From the NCBI GenBank assembly GCA_035649895.1, contig DASRIS010000203.1, positions 1-27,553 on the forward strand: a stretch of DNA of 27,553 nt. Reading direction: 5' to 3'. This document shows, one piece after another, positions 13,213-19,860 of this stretch; the first letter of the stretch is position 1, and every line of letters starts with the position of its first letter. A model generated the notes under the pieces. It ran no database searches. It saw nothing but the letters and a program-made list of their open reading frames with translations, and was not told the origin of the DNA. Position numbers and translations under genes: made by a program. Source of the DNA: DASSUC01 sp035649895. GTDB lineage: Bacteria; Actinomycetota; Actinomycetes; Mycobacteriales; Micromonosporaceae.

Positions 13213-15225
13213 GTGGGCGAACGGTTCGATCTTGGATATCCGCGGAGTGGTCTACTCACCGGGGCTGGACTTGATCATGTTCCAGGATGGAGTGCCAGGG
13301 TGACAGTCGAGGACAACCCGCTCTCCTTCCGCGAGGCGCGCACCCTCGCAAGGCTCGTCCGGCGGGCCGAGCTTGGACGGGAGGCGGTCGCGACGGTGCG
13401 ACCCAGGCGGGTCGTGGGGTTGGTGCGCTCGCGCGCTCCGCTGCCCGTTGTGCTCTACGTGGCCGATCGTGAGGGCCGGCTAGTCCGCCGCGGTCAGGAG
13501 GAGCTCGCCTTGCTGGAACCGCCCCTCGTGCCCTCCTGGCGCCCGGCCGCCGGGCCGTGGCTGCGACTTCTGCGACTGGTCGACCGGCGCTGGGACCAGC
13601 TGTGGATGTTTGGGCCTCCGGCGCTGGCCTTGCTCGCCGCAGCCGCGATGCTGCCGTTTCGCCCACTGTGGATCATTGCTGGGCTCCTCGCGGCCGTGGC
13701 TCTCTGCTACATCTTCGTGTTCATGGCCGGCCAGCTGGTATGGCCGGCCATCGGGTGGCTTCGCCGCCTGGGTCGCGGTCCCCGCCGCACCGACGAGGTG
13801 GCGGTCGAGTCGCTGCCCGGATACCACTGGTCTATCCGGCTCTGCCACATAACCGACGTCGCTCATACGCAGGCACTTCTGCGGCTGGTACGGGACCGCC
13901 TGGTCCTGCTGGTAGAGACGCGGGTCCGTGTTGAGGCTCGGCGGCTGGGGGTGCGGGTGGAGCGCGCCGAGCTGGTCGAGACCATGGTCTGCCTCACGCG
14001 TGGTATCACGAGCGAGGCCGCGCGCGACGCCGTCCGGACCGCGGTAGGCACGCTGCAGCCCCACCAATCCGGCGACGATGTGCTCATCCTGCTGTCCTCC
14101 GGCCGGCTCGACGCAGTGCCTCGGCGGCCCAGCGTCGGCGGTGGCTTCTTCTTCCTGTACGCCTTCGGCCTGGCTGCGATGATCGCCATGTTGGCGATCC
14201 TGGTCGCCTCCTTTGAGCGGGCGGCGTGCGTACCGGAGTCCTGCGTGGGGCGGCCCGACTCCTACGCCGAGGCGGTGCACTACCTGGCACAGCGGCTGCT
14301 GCTGTTCGACAACGCGGGTCTGAGCGCCGCCACCGCCCAGGCGACCATCCTGGGCTGGCTGATCAGCATTGCTGGCCTGACCGCAATCCCGGTGGCGTAT
14401 GTATCCGCCCACCACCAGATCGAGCTGACCAAGGCCCAACGGCAGGAGTTTGAGGAGACCATGGCCACGGTCGTGACCCGGTCCCGGGTCCTGGTGCTGG
14501 TCGTAGCGCCGAAGGAGCGAGACGCCGTCATCACCTCCATCACAGCCCGCAGCAAGCAGCCGCCGACCCCTACCTTTGTGGGTGACTGCACGCCTTATGC
14601 GCTCGGCCGGGTGAGCGGCGCGGATGTCCTGCTGGTCCAGGCGGGCGAGCAGGGTCCAGGCACACCCGCCGGGATGGTGCTCACGGCGGCCACCGCAATG
14701 GACCAGCTCCAGCCGGACTACGTAATCCTCACCGGGACCTGCTATGGGCTACGCCCGGAGCGACAGCGGCTAGGCGATGTCATCTTCTGTCGACAGGTGC
14801 AGGACCTGGACCATGTGCTTGTGCACGACGAGGACGGCAGGCTCGTGACCCGAGACCGCGGAGTCATCGTGCAACCCTCACCAACTCTCATCAGCTGCTG
14901 CAACGCGGTTGAGGTGACACGGCCGAAGGATGGCCCGGCGGTGCACTCCGGTCGGGTCCTGTCGTCCAGCGCGTTGGTCGACTCCCCAACACTCGCCGCC
15001 GAGCTACGGGATCGCTATCCCGACGCGATCGGCGGCGAGATGGAGAGTGCCGCGGTGTATGCGGCGGCGTCGCTGAGAGGGATCGACTGGATCGTGGTGA
15101 AGGCTATCTCCGACTGGGGTGGTGGGAGGACCGCCGCCCACTCAGATCTTGCGGCTCACAACGCAGCGGAGTTCGTAGCGCACATGCTCGAGATCGGCGC
15201 CCTTGACCGGCGTCGCTCGAGGTGA
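13213..15225 (+). CDS. membrane-anchored nucleoside phosphorylase/nucleosidase fusion
   Basis: Up to 670 residues. The GTG at 13300 has a better ribosome binding site (GGAG seven bases upstream) than the GTG at 13213, giving 641 residues. Architecture in 670-residue numbering: soluble N-terminus (1-130); paired helices at 133-150 and 152-178; a 130-residue soluble segment rich in Arg, with VETRVRVEARRLGVRVERAE and LTRGITSEAARDAV; helix 311-333; a short loop with two Cys (CVPESC); helix 380-398; then a PNP/UDP-phosphorylase superfamily domain at 425-664. The latter shows VLVLVVAPKERDAV, PDYVILTGTCYG, GGEMESAAVYAAA (607-619) and IVVKAISDWGG (626-636), i.e. the EME ribose-binding motif and the catalytic Asp634 of MTA/SAH-nucleosidase-like enzymes. 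It probably cleaves a nucleoside or nucleotide at the inner membrane face in response to something sensed by the N-terminal part (inference). Third-position GC is lower than in the nitrate operon. Confidence 0.85.
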   Translation: MGERFDLGYPRSGLLTGAGLDHVPGWSARVTVEDNPLSFREARTLARLVRRAELGREAVATVRPRRVVGLVRSRAPLPVVLYVADREGRLVRRGQEELALLEPPLVPSWRPAAGPWLRLLRLVDRRWDQLWMFGPPALALLAAAAMLPFRPLWIIAGLLAAVALCYIFVFMAGQLVWPAIGWLRRLGRGPRRTDEVAVESLPGYHWSIRLCHITDVAHTQALLRLVRDRLVLLVETRVRVEARRLGVRVERAELVETMVCLTRGITSEAARDAVRTAVGTLQPHQSGDDVLILLSSGRLDAVPRRPSVGGGFFFLYAFGLAAMIAMLAILVASFERAACVPESCVGRPDSYAEAVHYLAQRLLLFDNAGLSAATAQATILGWLISIAGLTAIPVAYVSAHHQIELTKAQRQEFEETMATVVTRSRVLVLVVAPKERDAVITSITARSKQPPTPTFVGDCTPYALGRVSGADVLLVQAGEQGPGTPAGMVLTAATAMDQLQPDYVILTGTCYGLRPERQRLGDVIFCRQVQDLDHVLVHDEDGRLVTRDRGVIVQPSPTLISCCNAVEVTRPKDGPAVHSGRVLSSSALVDSPTLAAELRDRYPDAIGGEMESAAVYAAASLRGIDWIVVKAISDWGGGRTAAHSDLAAHNAAEFVAHMLEIGALDRRRSR

Positions 15226-15235
15226 CGCCAGCTCA

Positions 15236-17581
15236 TCACCTCCTCCGGGAGGCGAAGTGGCGGACCGTGCACTCGAGCAGGTCGGTGTCGAAGGGCAGCT
15301 GCTCGCAGCAGCGCACCGCGTCAGCCAGGTGGGCCTGCATCAGCCGGTGCGCCTCAGCGAGGCCGTAGACCCGTACCAGGTTGGCTTTGCCGGTGTCGTT
15401 GCCCGCGTCCTTGCCGAGGGCCTCGGTGGAGGAGGTGGCGTCGAGGATGTCGTCGCGGATCTGGAACACGATGCCGGCGTGGTGGGCGTACCGCTTGAGC
15501 ACCGCGACCTCCCCCGCCGGCCGGTCGGTGACCATCATGAGCGGCACCAGGGCGGCCTCGATCGCCGTTGACGTCTTCAGGTCGTACATCTGGAGGATCT
15601 CCGCGCCGGTGACCGCCGTACCGTCGTGGCCCAGGTGCAGGTCCAGGTGCTGGCCGCGGCACAGCCGTTCCGGGCCGAGCACCGTGCCCAGGTACGCGAT
15701 GACCTCGGTGACCCGGCCCGGCGGGAAGCGCCCGCCGAGCTGCGCGATCAGGCCGAAGCCGACCGAGATCATGGATACGGCGGCCAGCTGCACGCTGCCC
15801 TCGTCGAAGACGAGGTGCGCGGCCGGGCGGCCGCGGCGGAAGGTGGCGTTGTCCTGGGCCGGGAGGTCGTCGAAGACCAGGCTGGCGGTGTGGAACAGCT
15901 CGCTGGCCGCCAGCACCGGCTCGATGGAGGCCGGGTCCACGCCGAGCCCCTCGGCGAGCATCAGGCTGAGCGCCGGCCGCAGCCGCTTGCCGGCGCCGCC
16001 CATGGCGTACGCCACGATCTCGCCCAGCCCGCCGGTGCCGGCCTGCGGGTGGTACCGCTGCGTCACGTCGTTGAGGTAGCGCAGCCGGTCGGACACGAAG
16101 GTCCGGCAGTCCACCTTGGTCTGCTCCCGGCTGCTCAGGATCCGCCCGACCTGCTTCCTCAGCCGATGGTCGGCGGAGTCCAGCTGGTGCGCCGTACGCC
16201 TGGGCAGGCCGGCCGCGGTGCGCAGGAAGCAGGCGATCTCACCGGTGACACCGTAGTCGCGGAGGAGCTCGTCGGCGCGGTCCCGCCTGGTCGACAGGTA
16301 GGTTGCCAGCCTCGTGGCGCCGTAGTACGCCAGCGCGTCGGCCGCACCGGCGTCGCCGTCGAACACCTCGGCAGCCACGTACGCGTTGTAGGCGAACAGG
16401 TCGTACAGCGGGTTGGTGTCGGTCTGGCCGGGCGGGTACGTGAACGGGGTGAGGCGGTTGCCCTGCCCGTCCTCCTCGCGGTCGACCAGGTCGTCCCGGA
16501 GCTGGCTGAGGAAGGTGGTGTTGACGCAGCGTGGGTAGAAGCCGTCGGGCAGCCGCCGGCGGGCCAGCACGTTGGCGACCACCCGGCTCATGCTGGCCTT
16601 GATGAAGATGTCCGGGTACATCGCGGTCAGCGTGGTCGACGCCGCCGCCTGCGGCGTCCTGGCCGAGTCCCGGTGCTGGGCCAGGTACATGGACTCGGCG
16701 GCGTGGTAGAGATGCCGGTACGACCGGAACGGGTAGCTCTCCAGCAGCAGCCCGTGCAGGTCGTGCAGCTCCTCGGCGAGCGGGTGGTCGGGGACCTCGG
16801 CGAGGTCGGCGGGCTCCCCGGTGGCCAGGCCCCGGAGGACCATCTGGTGGTAGCGCTCCCGGTCCGCCGCTAGGACGTAGCCGCCCGGCAGGTCGTGCAG
16901 CGTGTCGTCGACGATCGCGTAGGCGGCGCCGTACGCGTAGGCGGCCGGCAGGATCCGGCCGAGGTGGGCCCGGGCCTCGGGCAGGTCGTCGTCGAGCGTG
17001 TCGTACGCGCCGATGACCAGCACGCCGGCCATCGCCCGGACCACCTTGCCCAGGCTTCCCGCGCGGACCACCACCTCCGGCAGGGTGTGGTGCAGGCGGT
17101 CGAGCCGCCCGGCCAGCCAGCGCGTCTCCGGCACCCCTTTGAGCACCGGCAGCCGCTGCTCGAACGAGCCGACCACGCCGGCCGCACCCTGACTCTCGTC
17201 GATGCCAGCGACGAGGTCGCCGAGCGTGGGCAGGCGGCCGTGGGCGCCGCCGACGATCGCCGCCACCGTGGCGGGTGACGGGATCTCGGCGAGGTTGAAG
17301 ACGCCGAAGTGGACCGCCTCGCGGGCCAGCGCGGTCCGCTCCGCCCGGCTCCCGCGCCCGGCGCGCAGGCGCCGGCCCAGGACCCACGGGCGGCGCTCGG
17401 CGGCGATCGCCGCCAGCTGGGCCGTGTACCGGTCGACGTGCTCGGCGACCCGGCCGGCGTTGGTGTCCCGCCAGTGCCGGAAGTGCGCCAGCGTGTGCTG
17501 GACCCCCTCGACGAGCCGGCCCGCCTCAAGATCCTGCGCGCCGAACGGGAAAGGACCCCGGATCTCTGCCGAAACACTCAT
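15236..17581 (-). CDS. tandem isoprenyl-diphosphate-synthase fusion (polyprenyl synthetase family)
   Basis: A 781-residue protein with two class-I isoprenoid-synthase-like halves. The C-terminal half (about 490-781) is a normal trans-polyprenyl diphosphate synthase. It has GGAGKRLRP (528-536), first Asp-rich motif VFDDLPAQDN (569-578), RRGRPAAHLVFDEG, GQHLDLHLG and second Asp-rich motif FQIRDDILD (706-714), followed by GKDAGNDTGKANLV. It condenses isopentenyl diphosphate with allylic diphosphates; DDLPAQD with an x2 insert is typical of bacterial short-chain enzymes. The N-terminal half (about 20-470) is diverged but has IVDDTLHD (223-230) and QLRDDLVDREED (360-371), placed like the two metal-binding motifs. 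Standard enzymes are 290-350 residues. It may be a coupled prenyltransferase plus terpene-synthase-like enzyme, or one half may be regulatory. The ATG at 17581 has GGGGAGGGAG upstream, but 14 bases away. Confidence 0.85.
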   Translation of the reverse strand: MSVSAEIRGPFPFGAQDLEAGRLVEGVQHTLAHFRHWRDTNAGRVAEHVDRYTAQLAAIAAERRPWVLGRRLRAGRGSRAERTALAREAVHFGVFNLAEIPSPATVAAIVGGAHGRLPTLGDLVAGIDESQGAAGVVGSFEQRLPVLKGVPETRWLAGRLDRLHHTLPEVVVRAGSLGKVVRAMAGVLVIGAYDTLDDDLPEARAHLGRILPAAYAYGAAYAIVDDTLHDLPGGYVLAADRERYHQMVLRGLATGEPADLAEVPDHPLAEELHDLHGLLLESYPFRSYRHLYHAAESMYLAQHRDSARTPQAAASTTLTAMYPDIFIKASMSRVVANVLARRRLPDGFYPRCVNTTFLSQLRDDLVDREEDGQGNRLTPFTYPPGQTDTNPLYDLFAYNAYVAAEVFDGDAGAADALAYYGATRLATYLSTRRDRADELLRDYGVTGEIACFLRTAAGLPRRTAHQLDSADHRLRKQVGRILSSREQTKVDCRTFVSDRLRYLNDVTQRYHPQAGTGGLGEIVAYAMGGAGKRLRPALSLMLAEGLGVDPASIEPVLAASELFHTASLVFDDLPAQDNATFRRGRPAAHLVFDEGSVQLAAVSMISVGFGLIAQLGGRFPPGRVTEVIAYLGTVLGPERLCRGQHLDLHLGHDGTAVTGAEILQMYDLKTSTAIEAALVPLMMVTDRPAGEVAVLKRYAHHAGIVFQIRDDILDATSSTEALGKDAGNDTGKANLVRVYGLAEAHRLMQAHLADAVRCCEQLPFDTDLLECTVRHFASRRR

Positions 17582-17762
17582 GCGACCGTGGACCGCTCCC
17601 TCCCCGAACCTGGTGGTGCGGCGTAGCCAGATGGTAGTTGATCAATGCAAGCACGCACACGCCCCCCGGTCGCGTCCGCAGGCCGAGGTAGTGCGCAAGG
17701 CAGGACAGTCCGGGAGGTACGGGAGCTGACGTGCAAAAGGTCCACCAGGGCCGGCAGCAGGG

Positions 17763-17791
17763 TGGGCACGACGACCAAAGTCAATTAGAAT
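17763..17791 (+). promoter_or_regulatory. predicted sigma-70-type promoter of the unknown gene at 17833
   Basis: TGGGCA (17763-17768) and TAGAAT (17786-17791) are spaced by 17 bases in an AT-richer patch of the divergent region, giving a leader of about 35 bases before the GTG at 17833. The -35 matches TTGACA at four of six positions. Confidence 0.5.
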
Positions 17792-17832
17792 GTATGTACG
17801 AAAGAACCGTGCTGACCTGGGAGGGACCAGCC

Positions 17833-18477
17833 GTGACCATGCTCGATGCCGCCGCCCCACCGCCCTACGCCACCCTGCTCACCTTCACCCGGTACGTGAG
17901 CCGTACCGGCCCGGCGAAGGCCGCGTTCGTGGGCGGGCTACGCCGGGCTCGGGCCAGCGGCCACGGCTTCAACCCGCACGGCCCGCTGGTCAAGGCGCTC
18001 AAGGCCGATATCGCCTTCCACACCGGCGGCGCGCACCTGACCGACGTGGCCAGGACGGTGAAGCCGCGCTGGCAGCCGCTCTACCAGGTGCTGACCGCCG
18101 GTGCCCTCGCCTACCTCCACTCGCTCGGCGACACCCGGCGCATCCACCTCGCCCAGACCCGGGACACCCTGGCGCTGGTCGGCAACCTTCCGGTCAAGCT
18201 GAACCCGCACCTGGGCCTGCGCTACGACGACGGGCGCGCCGAGGCGGTGCGGCTCTACATGGACGACGCGCCGCCCAGCCAGGAGACGCTGCTGGCTGTG
18301 CTCCACCTGATGGCCAACCATATGCACGACATCCTGCCCGGGGCCGATCCGGTCCTGGTCGACCTGCGGCGCGGCGCGGTGCACCGCCCGGACCCCGCGG
18401 TACGGAGCGACCAGGTCGAGCGCTGGCTGGCCGGCGAGGCGGCGGCGTTCTCGGCCATCTGGGGCACCGCAGCCTGA
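17833..18477 (+). CDS. unknown protein divergent from the isoprenyl synthase fusion
   Basis: A 214-residue soluble protein starting VTMLDAAAPPPYATLLTFTR. The GTG at 17833 is supported by GGGAGGGA at 17819-17826 with a six-base spacer; the ATG two codons later is an alternative. Visible features are a basic RYVSRTGPAKAAFVGGLRRA segment, FNPHGPLVKALKADIAFHTG, HLTDVARTVKPRWQPLYQVL, and YMDDAPPSQETLLAVLHLMA followed by NHMHDILPGADPVLVDL. I do not recognise a family. It is mostly helical with several conserved-looking His and Asp residues and no membrane helix. It shares a divergent control region with the tandem isoprenyl synthase, so a linked role is possible but unproven. Confidence 0.75.
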   Translation: MTMLDAAAPPPYATLLTFTRYVSRTGPAKAAFVGGLRRARASGHGFNPHGPLVKALKADIAFHTGGAHLTDVARTVKPRWQPLYQVLTAGALAYLHSLGDTRRIHLAQTRDTLALVGNLPVKLNPHLGLRYDDGRAEAVRLYMDDAPPSQETLLAVLHLMANHMHDILPGADPVLVDLRRGAVHRPDPAVRSDQVERWLAGEAAAFSAIWGTAA

Positions 18478-18484
18478 GGGACCG

Positions 18485-18500
18485 CCCGCCTCATGGCGGG
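18485..18500. terminator. bidirectional terminator hairpin
   Basis: CCCGCC-TCAT-GGCGGG is a perfect six-pair stem with a four-base loop lying between the convergent genes ending at 18477 and 18491. The loop contains the stop codon of the minus-strand nitroreductase. Its placement suits termination in both directions. Confidence 0.6.
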
Positions 18501-19501
18501 GAGCCGTTGTGTCCTGCGGCCAGGATCACCTCCTCCACCGGGCGGCGGGGTGTCGGTAGGGCCGGCGTCAGCGGGTAGCCGATCCGCAGCACCGTCTGGC
18601 ACACCTGGCCGGTTGTCACGTCCGTCAGCAGCGCCCGCAGCCTGGGCACCTCCAGTAGCTGGCTCAGCGGCGTGGCGGCGAGCCCGCGCAGGGTGGCGGT
18701 GAGCAGCACCCGCTGCAGCGCGGCACCGGCGCGCAGCCAGTCAACCGGCGAGTCGCCGACGGTGAACAGCAGAACCAGTGTCGGCTCCGGCTCGAACGCG
18801 ACAGTGGCCGTCGGCGCGCCGCTGCCCAGCGCGAAGTCCCGCAGCGGCACGGCGGCGAGCGGGTCCCGCGGGCCGAACGCCTGGCGCGGCACGCCGTCGC
18901 GGCGGCCGACCCCGCCCGGCGTGGTCCACGCGGCGAGCTCGGCCCGGTACTCCGGGTCGGTGCGCATCCGGTTCTCGGCGGTGCGGGTGAGGCTCAGCAC
19001 ACCGTCGCGCAGCGTCGGGTCCACCACCAGCAGCGCGGTGCCTTCGGCGACCGCCGCGCCGGCCAGCTCCTCGATGATGCCGAAGGGCACCGGCCGGTCC
19101 GCGAACGGCCTGCGGTTGGTGTGCCGGCGCGGTATCACGCCGGCCAGCAGGGCAGCGGCGGTGGGCGGCGCGGTGGGCGCGCCGAGGCAGACCCTCGCGA
19201 CCAGGTCCGGCTGCGACTGGTCCGGCGTCAGCCGCACCCGCGCGTCACGGCCGTTGGCCCGTACCGCCACCCGCAGGTTGAACACGGCCGCACCCACGCT
19301 GACCAGCATCTCGCGCCCCTCCGGGTCGAGCGTGGTGAGCTGGCGCCGCCGGTCCACGAGTACGTCCACAGTGTCCTCGTATGGGCGGAACAGCCACGGT
19401 TGGGTGTTATGGATCGACGGCGCAGCGGTCGCCGCGACGAGGCATTCGCGTAGCCGCGGCCCAGGACCCTTGTCCCGGTCGTACCAGGAAGACTCGGCCA
19501 T
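18491..19501 (-). CDS. Acg-family nitroreductase-like flavoprotein
   Basis: A 336-residue product from the ATG at 19501. It shows LRECLVAATAAPSIHNTQPW (the FMN-phosphate-binding opening of the Acg subgroup), LTTLDPEGREMLVSVGAAVF, VIPRRHTNRRPFADRPVP, and the closing VCQTVLRIGYPLTPALPTPR. Acg proteins resemble tandem nitroreductase folds that bind FMN but often lack the usual NAD(P)H activity. In mycobacteria (Acg/Rv2032) they belong to the DosR hypoxia regulon. The frame is open 46 codons further upstream to 19639, but that extension has no homology and would cross a 20-bp palindrome, so the ATG at 19501 is preferred despite the lack of a clear ribosome binding site. It is divergent from narG, consistent with shared low-oxygen control. 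Confidence 0.88.
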   Translation of the reverse strand: MAESSWYDRDKGPGPRLRECLVAATAAPSIHNTQPWLFRPYEDTVDVLVDRRRQLTTLDPEGREMLVSVGAAVFNLRVAVRANGRDARVRLTPDQSQPDLVARVCLGAPTAPPTAAALLAGVIPRRHTNRRPFADRPVPFGIIEELAGAAVAEGTALLVVDPTLRDGVLSLTRTAENRMRTDPEYRAELAAWTTPGGVGRRDGVPRQAFGPRDPLAAVPLRDFALGSGAPTATVAFEPEPTLVLLFTVGDSPVDWLRAGAALQRVLLTATLRGLAATPLSQLLEVPRLRALLTDVTTGQVCQTVLRIGYPLTPALPTPRRPVEEVILAAGHNGSPP

Positions 19502-19509
19502 GCCGTCAG

Positions 19510-19529
19510 CGTCACCGGCGCCGGTGACG
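19510..19529. promoter_or_regulatory. 20-bp perfect palindrome upstream of the Acg-type gene
   Basis: CGTCACCGGCGCCGGTGACG is perfectly self-complementary and lies nine bases upstream of the ATG at 19501. It may be an operator blocking transcription or translation of the Acg-type gene. Confidence 0.5.
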
Positions 19530-19628
19530 GACCGCCACTGCCACATGGGCCCCCCGCGCCAGGCCGAAAGACCTGGTTGCCGCCTGTCACCGCCGTGGTA
19601 CGGGTCGGCCGCGGGAGCTGGCGCGGAC

Positions 19629-19672
19629 CCGGATGCCACTGCGCGTGAGTGCCGGATGCCACTGCGCGTGAG
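19629..19672 (+). repeat. two copies of a 21-bp direct repeat, period 23 bp
   Basis: Positions 19629-19649 and 19652-19672 are identical 21-bp copies (CCGGATGCCACTGCGC then GTGAG). The 23-bp period is about two helical turns, so both copies face the same side of the DNA, as expected of paired activator sites. The second copy ends at the DosR-like box. Confidence 0.75.
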
Positions 19673-19684
19673 GACTTTCGGCCC
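19671..19684. promoter_or_regulatory. DosR/DevR-like box
   Basis: AGGACTTTCGGCCC resembles the actinobacterial DosR/DevR/OsdR box (core GGGAC-N4-GGCCC / GTCCC); one base differs in the first half. It is almost midway between the divergent Acg-type and narG starts. Both gene types are classic hypoxia or nitric-oxide response targets. Confidence 0.5.
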
Positions 19685-19800
19685 GGGTGTGCTGCGGCTT
19701 TGCCAGGAAGGATCAGGAACCGGGCCGGGCCCGTCTTGCGCAAGGGCGCCATGGCGACCAACGTGTTCGGTGACGTCATCGAGCGCCAGGACGTCGGAGC

Positions 19801-19845
19801 GAGACGTCGTTGAGTGTCACGTCGTTGAGTGTCACGTCGTTGAGC
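19801..19845 (+). repeat. three tandem 15-bp repeats just upstream of narG
   Basis: Units at 19801-19815, 19816-19830 and 19831-19845 share consensus GTCACGTCGTTGAGT; the first differs at two bases and the last at one. They are in frame with narG and could encode SVTSLSVTSLS if translation began at the TTG at 19810, but more likely are part of the leader. Confidence 0.85.
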
Positions 19846-19860
19846 GAAGGGCAGGGACGC

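Larger units (their letters stand above)
19502..19860. promoter_or_regulatory. 359-bp divergent control region between the Acg-type gene and narG
   Basis: It contains a 20-bp palindrome at 19510-19529, a 21-bp direct repeat at 19629-19649 and 19652-19672, a DosR-like box at 19671-19684, CGGGCC-G-GGCCCG at 19721-19733, CTTGCGCAAG at 19735-19744, a possible 20-codon leader ORF at 19751-19813 (MATNVFGDVIERQDVGARRR, with AAGGG upstream), TGACGTCA and three 15-bp repeats next to narG. No TTGAT-N4-ATCAA FNR site was found. Confidence 0.7.

Noticed and set aside
19721..19744. GC-rich inverted repeats CGGGCC-G-GGCCCG and CTTGCGCAAG as a terminator
   Set aside because: They lie inside a divergent promoter region with no upstream gene reading into them, so termination makes little sense. 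They are listed only as part of the control region.
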